A stretch of DNA of 62,803 bases from positions 1 to 62,803 of the forward strand of contig JABXJT010000024.1 in the NCBI GenBank assembly GCA_013375455.1. The letters run 5' to 3'. Below are positions 18,233 to 28,054 of this stretch, piece by piece. Origin of the DNA: Candidatus Helarchaeota archaeon (GTDB lineage: Archaea; Asgardarchaeota; Lokiarchaeia; Helarchaeales; HEL-GB-A). The translations under genes and the position numbers were made by a program. Under the pieces are notes generated by a model. It did not search any database. It worked only from the letters and a program-made list of their open reading frames with translations, and had not been told where the DNA came from. Each line of letters begins with the position of its first letter. The stretch's first letter is position 1.

Positions 18233-18362
18233 GGGTAGGTAGTCTAGCATGGTATGATTCTGGTTTCGGGTCAACTCACAAGGTTGCGAAATAACCAGAG
18301 GTCGTGGGTTCAACATTCATTGTGAGATGCGGTCTCAATGAAGGATATTCCCATCCTACCCA
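18233..18362 (+). tRNA. tRNA-Pro(CGG) with two introns
   Basis: Acceptor GGGTAGG/CCTACCC; anticodon loop TTCGGG+A (CGG). Intron 1, 18271-18292 (22 nt), is at the canonical 37/38 site with BHB: central TTCG/CGAA, bulges GGT and ATA, inner CAAC/GTTG. Intron 2, about 18315-18348 (34 nt), lies in the T loop, with a long stem (TTCATTG..GAGA with TCTCAATGAA); its BHB is relaxed. Spliced T loop TTCAACT. Confidence 0.93.
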
Positions 18363-18395
18363 TATTAAACCAATTTTAGTTCTCGGGATAGTTTA

Positions 18396-19262
18396 ATGGA
18401 TTTAATCAAGCCTACAATAAACGAACCAGCATTAATTTTGGAGCAATCTGTAACCCAGCGATTTGTGGTGATTGCGGATTTGCATTTGGGTATTGAAAAC
18501 ACTTTGATTGATAAAGGTGTTGAGATTCCTTCACAAGTACAAACCCAACGCCTCGTTAAGAAACTTGAAAAAATTATAAAACGTGTTAAACCAACGGGTA
18601 TCATAATCTTAGGTGATATAAAACATAATATTCCTATGATTTCCCACATGGAATGGTATATCGTTCCCCCCTTCTTTGAAACGTTCACAAACCTGCCCAT
18701 TCATGTCATTCTTGGTAATCACGAATCTGAAACTCAAATAGAAGGTTTAACCACGCGAAATGTGGTGTTGCATCCAGCTAATGGGTGGTTAATAGAATTA
18801 GAAGGACCGGATAGAACAACAAAGGTCGGTTTATTTCATGGGCACACTTGGCCTGGAAAGGAACTCTTTAGTGCCGATGTGTTAGTGATGGCGCATAATC
18901 ATCCCATAATTGAGTTTAAAGATGAATTAAACGTGAGAACTTTCGAACCAGCTTGGATTCGGGCACGCTGGGATAGAGAGAAGCTCGCGAGGGCATATTT
19001 GAAGTATCGAAAGATAAAAAAGGCAAAAGATCCTTTGGCAGTTCTCCGAGAAAAATATAAAATAGTAATAAAAGAGAATCCTGAAATCATCATCATGCCT
19101 GCGTTCAATGATTTATTGGGGGGCATTCCTTTTAATGCAGAAGAAACAAAATTTATTGGGCCCCTTTTAAAATCCGATAGCGTAAATATAGATGACGCTG
19201 AAGTACTTTTATTAGACGGGACGTTTTTAGGTAAAATAAAAGATATTCGTCTAGAAGATTAA
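18396..19262 (+). CDS. Calcineurin-like phosphoesterase of the archaeal ICC/SbcD-like type
   Basis: 288 aa with metallophosphoesterase motifs in order: ADLHLG (about 28-33), LGDIKH (about 70), GNHES (about 110), FHGHTW (about 147) and AHNHP (about 166). In many archaea this COG1407-type gene neighbours Lhr helicases, and an lhr gene is present here at 25077. Likely a DNA/RNA phosphoesterase. The SWIM protein follows 17 nt downstream. Confidence 0.88.
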   Translation: MDLIKPTINEPALILEQSVTQRFVVIADLHLGIENTLIDKGVEIPSQVQTQRLVKKLEKIIKRVKPTGIIILGDIKHNIPMISHMEWYIVPPFFETFTNLPIHVILGNHESETQIEGLTTRNVVLHPANGWLIELEGPDRTTKVGLFHGHTWPGKELFSADVLVMAHNHPIIEFKDELNVRTFEPAWIRARWDREKLARAYLKYRKIKKAKDPLAVLREKYKIVIKENPEIIIMPAFNDLLGGIPFNAEETKFIGPLLKSDSVNIDDAEVLLLDGTFLGKIKDIRLED

Positions 19263-19279
19263 TTGGAGAATATTCAACT

Positions 19280-19669
19280 ATGAATGATGAATTAGAAAGT
19301 ATCTTGCAACAAATCAGAGACGAGAAGAAATTTACGCTTGAGCACCTAAAATATTTCGTGGATGGATTTAATGATAGATTTTGGAGAGCATTGCGCAATA
19401 CTCTGAATAATGGCGTTAAAAAATATGTTTTCAAGCCTAGTAATCGAATTGTTTGGATAGTCATTGGTAATAGAAAGGATTATTTAATTATTTCTAATTT
19501 ATACTGCAATTGTGAAGATTTTTACGTTAAAGTCGTAATTAAGAAAGCTGCAAGAATGTGTTACCACTTACTTTCGAAGGTTTTAGCAGAAAATCTAAAT
19601 TATTATGAAAAATTCACCGTAGAAGATGAGAGATATGATGAATTGATGGAGGAATGGAAGCGTTATTGA
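19280..19669 (+). CDS. SWIM zinc-finger protein
   Basis: 129 aa. The SWIM signature CxCx(n)CxH is visible as YCNCEDF ... MCYHLL (about 75-97). Archaeal SWIM proteins of this size are associated with RadA-paralogue recombination factors; here the neighbour is a phosphoesterase gene, probably the same operon. Role in DNA repair is inferred. Confidence 0.82.
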   Translation: MNDELESILQQIRDEKKFTLEHLKYFVDGFNDRFWRALRNTLNNGVKKYVFKPSNRIVWIVIGNRKDYLIISNLYCNCEDFYVKVVIKKAARMCYHLLSKVLAENLNYYEKFTVEDERYDELMEEWKRY

Positions 19670-19774
19670 CTTTTTGACGCTTGCAATGAATATACCAAAA
19701 AATTTTATAAGAATGCTCCATATTAAAATAATGAAAATATTCTCTACAAACAGATTACACTTACAATTTATAAA

Positions 19775-19936
19775 GTGAAGAAATTGCATATACCTCCATT
19801 TTTATATGACCTTCCTCTTACTGACGAGCAATATAAAAATCTATATACATGGATGATTTTTCTCGCAGCTTTCACCCTACTTTTTGTCATTATTTATCTA
19901 GCGATTGGAGAGGAGCGCGAGGAAACGGAAACTTAA
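19775..19936 (+). CDS. Single-pass small membrane protein (53 aa)
   Basis: A GTG-started ORF encodes MKKLHIPPFLYDLPL, a short polar linker, one hydrophobic helix (WMIFLAAFTLLFVIIYLAIG) and an acidic tail EEREETET. Topology looks like a genuine small membrane protein. It lies 105 nt after the SWIM gene on the same strand. Unknown function. Confidence 0.5.
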   Translation: MKKLHIPPFLYDLPLTDEQYKNLYTWMIFLAAFTLLFVIIYLAIGEEREETET

Positions 19937-20045
19937 ATGATTTTCTCTTATTTTGATTAATTATTTGATAGAAAAGAAATGTCAAGGGATCAAATAACGC
20001 CAACCTCAGCTTTTGATTTATTTCTTCCAACTCTACAAAACCAAA

Positions 20046-21686
20046 TTAAAAACATGTCTGCTTTTGTCTCAAACCATCCAATAGAGAGAGTACCATAAAT
20101 AATCCTAAAATTACAAGTGTCCAAATAAATCCTGGTATTTCAGTTCTGTTCTGACAATCATTATCATATATTACATTGCCTATACAACCTTCTTCTTCAC
20201 ATATACAATCTATATTACCATACAAAATGTTTCCTTTTATTGTATTATAACTTGACTCCTCTATTATATATATTCCATGATAGTTATCGTTGATGGTGTT
20301 ATCTGAAATGTTATTGTGGCTCGAGTAATAGTGTACCAAAAGTCCGTACCAGTCGTTCCCGTTCAGAGTATTGTGAATGAAGGTGCTGTAGTTGGTTCGT
20401 GACAAAAAGAGCCCTATCTGATTATCGTTGGCGGTGTTCAAGGTAAGGTTGACATCGATTGACGACCCCACGCTAATACCATCGTACTGGTGGTGGTTGA
20501 AAGAATTGTTCAGGAGCAACACCATGCTGGTCTTATATACCCAAATCCCTTTCTCGTAATTATAATCGGCAGTGTTATGGGAAACCGTGATATTCATCGA
20601 AGTTTGTAAACAAATCCCATATTTTTCGTTGTGGCTTGCGTCGTTGCGGGAAATGGTGCTATGGTTGCTTGAATACCATAACATCATTCCATACACGCCA
20701 TTATATGTAAGAGTGTTATCGGTGATCGTGCTATAGCACGATCTGTATGAAGCAATTCCGTCCTGTTCGTTCTGGTTAGCGGTGTTATTCAAAAGTTTAA
20801 TATTATCTGATTGAGAGATAAAAAATCCATAAAAATTGTTGTTAGCGGTATTGTTAGTAAGGGTAATGTTATTGGAAAATAAGAGCGTAAGTCCGACCGA
20901 ACCCCCCGACAAATTACAATTTGAAATGGACAATGAGGTGCAATTGACGAGAATTAATTGCCCCACATCTCCTGGAATAGTTATTCCCTTCTGATGCCTG
21001 TAATAATGAATTGGGCGATCATTTACCGTGTTATCGGGAGTTATCTCTTGTGAACATTGGTCTATGGTAAGTCCCCTTAAATAGATCCCAGTTTCATACA
21101 ATGTATTATTACGAAAATAATTATTCTCCGCCTGGCTTATGTAAATGCCCGCAAATTTTCCAGCGTCCCTAATCACATTGTTGGAAACTGTATTGTTTAT
21201 TGAACTGCTCACCCCAATCCCCTTTTGGGAGCTCTTACTCACCGTATTATTGGAAATCGTGTTATTGTCGGAACCAAGTAGATAGATTCCTCCGTAATAA
21301 TAAGAGACGGTGTTGTTCATTATTTGACCATTTGTCACATTTGAAAGCTGTACACCATAATAAATAGAATTGGGGTGATTTGTAACTGTACAATTTCTAA
21401 TGACAAAGTGAGCGTCCGTGTTTTGAATCTCTATTCCACTCTTATCAAACCCACTCGCATTAATAACGTAATTTTCAATCAGATATGGATGCGTCTTATT
21501 ACCGTATCCAGGATATCCCGAAAATCCTCCGTTTCCGTCGATAAAAATAGGCGTGTCGGTTTTCGATCTCAATTCAACATTTGGACTGTCGATAGATAAC
21601 CGATTCTCATACTTAATAGAAATGAAAGCTACCAAGAATAAACTAATGGCGAAAATTAGTAGAATTAGGTTATTTAATTTCCTCAA
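20046..21686 (-). CDS. NosD-like parallel beta-helix surface protein
   Basis: 546 aa. The N-terminal signal/anchor is LILLIFAISLFLVAFISI; then come many 22-24-residue beta-helix repeats of the type NNTISNNTVSxxxxxGIxLxxS (residues about 60-500); a C-terminal membrane helix is FIWTLVILGLFMVLSLL. Carbohydrate-binding/NosD family. It is probably displayed on the outside between two anchors; many N-x-S/T sites suit glycosylation. Monocistronic. Confidence 0.87.
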   Translation of the reverse strand: MRKLNNLILLIFAISLFLVAFISIKYENRLSIDSPNVELRSKTDTPIFIDGNGGFSGYPGYGNKTHPYLIENYVINASGFDKSGIEIQNTDAHFVIRNCTVTNHPNSIYYGVQLSNVTNGQIMNNTVSYYYGGIYLLGSDNNTISNNTVSKSSQKGIGVSSSINNTVSNNVIRDAGKFAGIYISQAENNYFRNNTLYETGIYLRGLTIDQCSQEITPDNTVNDRPIHYYRHQKGITIPGDVGQLILVNCTSLSISNCNLSGGSVGLTLLFSNNITLTNNTANNNFYGFFISQSDNIKLLNNTANQNEQDGIASYRSCYSTITDNTLTYNGVYGMMLWYSSNHSTISRNDASHNEKYGICLQTSMNITVSHNTADYNYEKGIWVYKTSMVLLLNNSFNHHQYDGISVGSSIDVNLTLNTANDNQIGLFLSRTNYSTFIHNTLNGNDWYGLLVHYYSSHNNISDNTINDNYHGIYIIEESSYNTIKGNILYGNIDCICEEEGCIGNVIYDNDCQNRTEIPGFIWTLVILGLFMVLSLLDGLRQKQTCF

Positions 21687-21859
21687 ATCATTCCCTTTTT
21701 GAGATTAAAGATTATAATCTAATCAATTAATTAAATTATAATTGTTTTTATCTAATAAAAAGATTTCTTAAGAATTTCTTATGAATCATCTTTGAAATGA
21801 CTCTGTTAACTATTATTATAACACCCAAAGTTTTTAAACTTCCTTTTATTACCTAAAAT

Positions 21860-21887
21860 ATTACGTTTGCGTAATAAATAACGTAAT
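21860..21887. promoter_or_regulatory. Palindromic motifs in the divergent promoter region
   Basis: ATTACG-TTTG-CGTAAT is followed 5 bp later by ACGTAAT. It lies in the 350-bp divergent gap between the NosD-like gene and the Cys-repeat gene, which holds no ORF. It may bind a dimeric regulator for either gene. Confidence 0.3.
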
Positions 21888-22035
21888 AATTCATCTTTTG
21901 GGTTAGTAATCATAATTTCTTTTTATCATATGAAGTTATAATTTGCCGTGCTGTACGTAGGAATTGGAACTCGAAAGGGCTTGCATATTAGAGTTTTTGC
22001 AGGCAATAAAATTGAAATAAAATTTAAAAATCGAG

Positions 22036-22605
22036 ATGGTTGGGATGACTGAATGGCAGAAGATTAGTAAGAAGAAACGAGAGCAAATTTTCAATGCTTG
22101 TGCCGACAATATTGATGAGTTACCACTCTCAGACGAAGAGAAGAAGAAGGGACTAATTGGGTGTTATTTGGGTGGACTCGCGGAATTGCGGAAGCGTGAA
22201 AAAGTATGCGAAGTCACGGGGAGGACCTATGCCCCAGATGAAGAGACGCGAGATGAGTTCGTGGAGGGATACTGCAAGCCGAGCCAAATAGATGAAGTCG
22301 TCGCAGGAATCCCCGGTTCTGTTAAAAAATGGAGGGATAAACTCTTAACTCAGAAGTACGAGAGGCAAATCGAGGGGCAGGAAGATCCAACTGAAAAGAA
22401 TCGGAGGGATGCGCCAGTATCCGAACCAGACATCTGTGAAAAGGGGGGTAAACTTGCGCCTGATGAAAAAGCCGACCTTGCCTTTAAAGAGTGGTGCGAC
22501 TCACTTATTCCAACCCCCCTCACGCCCACGGAAACAGAGTTGTTTAAAAGCAATCTTGGGAAATCTGAATTTATGACTCCGAAATCAAAGCAAAATAGAA
22601 CGTAG
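22036..22605 (+). CDS. Cysteine-hairpin repeat protein
   Basis: 189 aa, charged, no known domain. Three repeats each hold two cysteines about 16-22 residues apart around an acidic turn: CADNIDELPLSDEEKKKGLI-C, CEVTGRTYAPDEETRDEFVE-x-C and CEKGGKLAPDEKADLAFKEWC. The same repeat begins the gene at 43095 and, more loosely, the nuclease at 22754. It starts the small operon whose second gene is a nuclease. Start could also be the ATG at 22045. Confidence 0.6.
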   Translation: MVGMTEWQKISKKKREQIFNACADNIDELPLSDEEKKKGLIGCYLGGLAELRKREKVCEVTGRTYAPDEETRDEFVEGYCKPSQIDEVVAGIPGSVKKWRDKLLTQKYERQIEGQEDPTEKNRRDAPVSEPDICEKGGKLAPDEKADLAFKEWCDSLIPTPLTPTETELFKSNLGKSEFMTPKSKQNRT

Positions 22606-22753
22606 ACACCAAAATCTTAAGTAGTGGAGGGCGACAATAAAAAAGTATTAATAACACTTATCTTAATAATATTGTATCGGATGGGTTGGTGGTAACATAC
22701 ACATCTGATAAGGAATAATATATGAAAGTGAACCTCTTGGGGTTGAATGGCAT

Positions 22754-24949
22754 ATGAGTAGTAAGAAGAAGCGAGATGAATATCTTAGAAAAATGAAGGA
22801 AGGTTGTTACATCGGGGTACAGAGTTTCCCCAATCTCACTCGGGGGGAACGGGTGGAGATCGAGCAAAAGTGCAATGATGAGGCTGAGCGTGACCGTGAC
22901 GAACGCGAGTTTGGATGTGCCGTAGAACATAATGATGATAAAATTCTCAAACAGTGGCGAACGTCGCGTTGTGTGGATAAAAGGTTAGAAAAAACCCCCT
23001 TCGACCCGTTTCAATACACCTCCATTGAAGGGCAGAAGGTTGTGGATCAGCGAAAGGCAGAGGAAGATCGAAAAAAAGAAACCCCCGCAATGAAAGAGCT
23101 CCGCATTCTCTCAGAATCCGCATGGGATCGACCTAGAGGCAACCACGCGAAAATTACTTCTGCCAAAACGGGAGAGTCCACTTTTACCCCTACTGAAGTG
23201 GAGTTTAATAGTGATTCCCCAAAAAAAGGTTCAGAAACTACTCTTTCCTTTTCGAATGAGAACAAGGTTCAGAAAGTTAATAATACATTGGAGATTCAAG
23301 ATATGACCAAAGAAGGACAATACGGGAAAGTTTTCCGCACACCTAAGAGTGAGAGAATGAAAAGAGACAAAAAGTCCCCGAAGTCTCAAGAACCAAACGA
23401 ATTAAAGTTTAGGGGGATCAGAATTAGATGTCCTATTTGTGGAAGACAGCAAATGTTTAGACGAAGATCAGATGGATTATATGTCAACCCAAATGGTTCC
23501 AAGATAAGATTAGATGAAGAAGGTTATTTAGTATGTACAAATCCTGATTGTAAGCTGGAATTTCTTTTTGATACAAAGCTATCAAGGAGTGAATTAGAGT
23601 TAGTAGATAGAGTTTTAAAAGTCGGACATAAGAAATGGTGGAAGGTGGATTTATCTATTTCAGGAGGATCACGTATAAATAGGAGTGCTATGGGAGCTGA
23701 CTTTTTAATCCATAGAATGGGGGGCGGTGCTTTGTGGATTGAATTTAAACGAAACTCCGAATTCGGCTTTACTTATGATCAATTAACACGGTTCAGAAAA
23801 TCAGTTGATAGTAAGGAGGTTGCTACTCGTTTTATAGGATTAATACCATCACAGAAGGATAAAGCTCTTAATACACAACTATATTTTTGGACACCAGCAT
23901 TTTTCAGAATGATACCACCTGAGTCATTTAAAATCACTGAAAAAGCCGAGAAGGGAGTGTCAAAGGGCAAAGAGGGACTAGTCTTGGAAGGATTAGAAGA
24001 CTTTATCGTAAATAACTCATTTACATTACGCCCAAGTGAAAAGAGTTTTCCTATCTCCTCAGACATAATGCAAGAACTTCAGGAGATTCCTAATCTTTCT
24101 TTATTTAATGTGTTAAAGGGAAGAGCTTTTTGGTATGGGGTGTTATATGAGGAATTTGATTGGGATGTTGCTGCAGAAATTCTTATCGAGAAACTTAGAT
24201 CCACCTTAAACAACTTGGATGAGGATATAATTTGGCAAAGAGGGAATCCGTATATTATGGGCAAAAAAGTTGTGCCTTTTAGAGTAATCGCAGAACCAAA
24301 AATAATGACTTTGATTTTAAATGAAATTAATAATTCGTATAGACCTCTATACCCCGCAGAGATCGCACTTAGAATTCAGAGGGATCAAGATTTAGCTCCA
24401 TATTTAACTTGGGATGAAGGTACTTCTTATATAAAATCTATAAAGGAGGGGCAAGCACCAGCATTATTTAGTAGATCCGTCTTTCAATTTTGCGAAAAGT
24501 TGGTTCGTAGGGGGAAGCTTGATGTAATAAAGCATAGGTTTTCAAATAGACAGCATTTAGTATCATACTTTCCAAAAAAACGGCGTTACATTATTTTGAC
24601 ATACATAGCGTCTCGATCTTTAGATCTGATGAAGGAGTTTCTGGAGAGAAGGTTAATAAAAATTATTCAGACGGAGGGGCTAGATCTATCGGAATTGAAA
24701 AGACTGCCAAATTTCAATGAAATCTGTAGAAATCAGTTCCCAATAACATTGAGGGTGTTAGCTAGGGAACTATCTTGGGATTACCAAGTGCTTAGAATGA
24801 TGATAAGGGATAGGGAAAGGAATGAGTTAGCAGAAAATAATCTAATACACGAACAATTAGGGGGAGTGCGAAGAAGGTCGGTACTTTTATCATTAACTGA
24901 AAAAGGGATTGAATATGTAACACGCACTGGACAATTCTATGTCAAGTAA
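22754..24949 (+). CDS. Cys-repeat / zinc-ribbon / PD-(D/E)XK nuclease-like protein
   Basis: 731 aa. Residues 1-80 have two Cys pairs resembling the upstream gene. Residues 80-210 are low-complexity and charged. A zinc ribbon follows (CPIC about 225, CTNPDC about 261). The nuclease core is GADFLIHRMGGGALWIEFKR (Asp about 316, Glu about 330, Lys about 332). The C-terminal 250 residues are winged-helix-like. Base composition changes near 23400, from GC-richer 5' part to AT-rich nuclease part, suggesting a fusion. Likely a defence or mobile-element nuclease; inference. Confidence 0.68.
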   Translation: MSSKKKRDEYLRKMKEGCYIGVQSFPNLTRGERVEIEQKCNDEAERDRDEREFGCAVEHNDDKILKQWRTSRCVDKRLEKTPFDPFQYTSIEGQKVVDQRKAEEDRKKETPAMKELRILSESAWDRPRGNHAKITSAKTGESTFTPTEVEFNSDSPKKGSETTLSFSNENKVQKVNNTLEIQDMTKEGQYGKVFRTPKSERMKRDKKSPKSQEPNELKFRGIRIRCPICGRQQMFRRRSDGLYVNPNGSKIRLDEEGYLVCTNPDCKLEFLFDTKLSRSELELVDRVLKVGHKKWWKVDLSISGGSRINRSAMGADFLIHRMGGGALWIEFKRNSEFGFTYDQLTRFRKSVDSKEVATRFIGLIPSQKDKALNTQLYFWTPAFFRMIPPESFKITEKAEKGVSKGKEGLVLEGLEDFIVNNSFTLRPSEKSFPISSDIMQELQEIPNLSLFNVLKGRAFWYGVLYEEFDWDVAAEILIEKLRSTLNNLDEDIIWQRGNPYIMGKKVVPFRVIAEPKIMTLILNEINNSYRPLYPAEIALRIQRDQDLAPYLTWDEGTSYIKSIKEGQAPALFSRSVFQFCEKLVRRGKLDVIKHRFSNRQHLVSYFPKKRRYIILTYIASRSLDLMKEFLERRLIKIIQTEGLDLSELKRLPNFNEICRNQFPITLRVLARELSWDYQVLRMMIRDRERNELAENNLIHEQLGGVRRRSVLLSLTEKGIEYVTRTGQFYVK

Positions 24950-25076
24950 TTAGTTTTTTCTTTGTCTATTCTCCTTTATTTTTCTGCAAGCTGTTATTTC
25001 CTATCTTTTTAGCTTATCTTTTGAAAACAAGAATAGAGATTAAATCTACTCTTTCTTTAATTTTTCTAGAAAAGAA

Positions 25077-27956
25077 ATGACAAACAATAAAAAGGAGAAG
25101 ATTTCAGTCTTCGATTTATTAGTACCGAAGTTAAGAGAATCGCTTAAAAAATCATTCACAACTCCAACTCACATTCAACAGAAAGCAATGCAGGAGGTTA
25201 TAGATGGACGCAACATATTAATGATTGCTCCAACGGGAACAGGGAAAACTATAGCTGCGGTAGCCCCTGTATTTAATCAACTTTTGACATTAAAGACAAT
25301 GGATCTTGAGATAAGGGGAATAAAAATCCTTTATCTTACTCCATTACGAGCATTAAATCGAGATATCTTTAAAAGGATTGTATTATTAGGAAAAAATCTA
25401 GGAATTACAGTCGAGATTAGACATGGCGATACTAAACAATATGTTCGCCGCAAACAAGCCCTTTACCCTCCCGAAATGTTAATAATTACTCCAGAAACCC
25501 TTCAAGCCATCCTTCCCGGAAAACGAATTCGTGAGCACCTTAAATCTGTGCGTTGGGTGATAATCGATGAGTTGGCAGATCTAGTCGATTCAAAACGGGG
25601 AATTCAATTAACAATTGGCTTAGAGCGCCTAAAAGAATTAGCTGAAACCGATTTTCAACGAATAGGACTCTCAGCGACAATAGGAAGTCCTGAGATAATT
25701 GCGAAATTCTTGCAGGGTTCCAGTTCGACTGTTGAAATAATTCGTGTTCCCTTTGAGAAAGACATGGAAATTGATGTTGAGTGTCCAATCTCTCAACCGG
25801 AGGACCAAAAATTAACAAAGCAACTCCGAACAACCCCAGATTCCGTGGCGCGGATAAAAAGAATAGTCGAACTCGTAAAAACTCATACTTCTGTCCTTGT
25901 CTTCGTTAATACCCGCCAACAAGCAGAATTATTAGCTTCTAGGATGAAAATGTTCCAACCTCCTTTCCAATTCGCCGTGCATCACGGGTCCCTATCCAAA
26001 GAAGTCAGAATCGAGAGCGAACAAAAATTTAAGGAAGATTTAAAGTGCATTATTTGCACATCCAGTTTAGAATTAGGAATAGATATAGGGACCATCGATT
26101 ATATTATCCAATATATGAGCCCTCGGCAAGTTACAAGATTAACTCAGCGAGTTGGGCGCTCCGGACATCAAATTGGTAAAATTTCTCGTGGAACCATAAT
26201 TTGCCTTAATGAAATTGATGATATTTGCGAATCAATGGTCATTGCGAGAAATACAGTTTTAGGTAATTTAGAACAAATAAAACTACATGAAAACGCTTTA
26301 GATACACTTTCACATCAAATTATTGGGCTTTTACTAGATAAGGGCATGGCCACTATTGAAGAAATTTATAACATAGTAACCCAAGCTCATCCTTACCGTA
26401 ATTTAAAAAAAGCTTTAATTGTTGAAACATTGGAACAACTTTCACGCCAAAATTTACTATATTTAGACAGGCATGGCATCATTCGCAAACGTCGCGGAAA
26501 TTGGTTGGCATACTATTCCTTTTTAACTATGATTCCAGATATTCAAAAATATAAAATCATTAATGTGGCTCGAAATCGTCCAATAGGAACTCTAGATGAA
26601 GAATTTGTTAGTGAACATTGTAAGCCGAATTCCGTTTTCATCATTAAAGGGACTCCATGGAAAATACTCGTGATAGATGAAGAAAAAATTGAAGTCGCTG
26701 AAATTCAAGATACCAAGAGTGGTGTCCCATCCTGGATAGGCGAACTCATTCCCGTTCCATTTGAGATAGCACAAGAGGTAGCACGACTTCGGGCACAAAT
26801 AGGGGAAGCCCTCCTTAAACATCAAGCCGAAATTCCAATTTTAGAGGAATATTCTCTTTCAGAAAATGCTAAAAAAATTATAATAGAAACGTTAGAAGAC
26901 CATATTCGAAAAGATATCCCAATACCTAACCACGAAACTATCTATATCGAAGAGTTGGAAAAGAATATTGTCATCCATGCGTGCTTCGGAACTCGTGTAA
27001 ATGAAACTTTCAGCAGAATTATTGCTGCCTTACTCTCATCACGTATTGGCGCAAGCATTGGCATCCGAGCGGATCCCTATAGAATAATTCTATCAACTCC
27101 GAGGTTAATCAGTCCACAGGAAATCCATGAACTCCTATTAAGAATAGATCGAGATCAAATAGAAATGATACTGGATCTCACTTTAAAGAGAACTTCTATG
27201 TTCAGATATCGCTTTTTTCACATTGCTAAATATTTTGGAATAATTAAGAAAGGAGCACGATATAAGGATATCAATATCTCTAGATTTATTCGAATTTTCA
27301 AGGGTAGCCCCGTTTATAAAGAAACAATGCGAACCGTAAAGATCGAGAAATTGGACGTGCCGAAAACCTTAGAAATTATTGAACAAATTAAAGATAAACA
27401 TTTGAAAGTTCAAATAATGCGCAAGAAAAATCTGAAGCCTTCACCACTTGCAATCCCCGCAATGCAATGGGTCGCCCCACGAGACCTCATCATCCCCGAA
27501 CGAAGTCGCCATCAAATCCAAAAAGTGGTGAGAGCGCGGTTACTGAATCGGCAAATTAAACTCGTCTGTTTATATTGCCAGGATTATACTTCTTTTAAAA
27601 CTGTAAAGCTCCTCCCTGAGAAACCCGAATGTCCGAAATGCCAATCACGATTTTTGGCAGTTCTACCCATTGAAGGAGTTAACATCAGACGTGTTTTGAA
27701 TTTAAAGAAAAGAGGGAAAAACCTATCAAAAGAGGATGCACAAATCTTTCAACGCGCCCAAAAAAGCGCAAATTTAGTATTAACCTATGGAAAAAAAGCA
27801 ATAATAGCAATGGCTGGCTATGGTATCGGTCCCACCACCGCCATTCGCCTCCTCGCTCTCCCGTACAAGAATGAATTTGAATTCATTCAAGCTATCATTG
27901 ATGCTGAAAAACAATTCATTAAAACGCGTCCGTTTTGGACTTCAAAATCAAATTAA
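25077..27956 (+). CDS. lhr: Lhr-family superfamily 2 helicase (aLhr2-like)
   Basis: 959 aa. Motif I APTGTGKT (51-58), motif II DELA (about 163-166, instead of DExH), motif III SAT, motif IV-VI HHGSLS, SSLELGIDIG and QRVGRSGHQIG, then the Lhr winged-helix/core region. A zinc finger CLYC...CPKC (about 831-863) and a helix-hairpin-like C-terminus follow. It unwinds or anneals nucleic acid duplexes in repair and RNA metabolism. A second, diverged copy of its last 16 codons sits at 29655-29705. Confidence 0.93.
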   Translation: MTNNKKEKISVFDLLVPKLRESLKKSFTTPTHIQQKAMQEVIDGRNILMIAPTGTGKTIAAVAPVFNQLLTLKTMDLEIRGIKILYLTPLRALNRDIFKRIVLLGKNLGITVEIRHGDTKQYVRRKQALYPPEMLIITPETLQAILPGKRIREHLKSVRWVIIDELADLVDSKRGIQLTIGLERLKELAETDFQRIGLSATIGSPEIIAKFLQGSSSTVEIIRVPFEKDMEIDVECPISQPEDQKLTKQLRTTPDSVARIKRIVELVKTHTSVLVFVNTRQQAELLASRMKMFQPPFQFAVHHGSLSKEVRIESEQKFKEDLKCIICTSSLELGIDIGTIDYIIQYMSPRQVTRLTQRVGRSGHQIGKISRGTIICLNEIDDICESMVIARNTVLGNLEQIKLHENALDTLSHQIIGLLLDKGMATIEEIYNIVTQAHPYRNLKKALIVETLEQLSRQNLLYLDRHGIIRKRRGNWLAYYSFLTMIPDIQKYKIINVARNRPIGTLDEEFVSEHCKPNSVFIIKGTPWKILVIDEEKIEVAEIQDTKSGVPSWIGELIPVPFEIAQEVARLRAQIGEALLKHQAEIPILEEYSLSENAKKIIIETLEDHIRKDIPIPNHETIYIEELEKNIVIHACFGTRVNETFSRIIAALLSSRIGASIGIRADPYRIILSTPRLISPQEIHELLLRIDRDQIEMILDLTLKRTSMFRYRFFHIAKYFGIIKKGARYKDINISRFIRIFKGSPVYKETMRTVKIEKLDVPKTLEIIEQIKDKHLKVQIMRKKNLKPSPLAIPAMQWVAPRDLIIPERSRHQIQKVVRARLLNRQIKLVCLYCQDYTSFKTVKLLPEKPECPKCQSRFLAVLPIEGVNIRRVLNLKKRGKNLSKEDAQIFQRAQKSANLVLTYGKKAIIAMAGYGIGPTTAIRLLALPYKNEFEFIQAIIDAEKQFIKTRPFWTSKSN

Positions 27957-28054
27957 TTAAAAACATTTTGCTTAAATATCCAAGAAACTGTATACTTTAT
28001 TATATTTCCACTTTCATTTTTTGTGAATGATTCAAATGATATAGGGGAAGAAAT

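Noticed and set aside
22722..22757. 11-codon leader ORF overlapping the nuclease start (MKVNLLGLNGI, ATGA overlap)
   Set aside because: Attractive for translational coupling, but too short to distinguish from chance.
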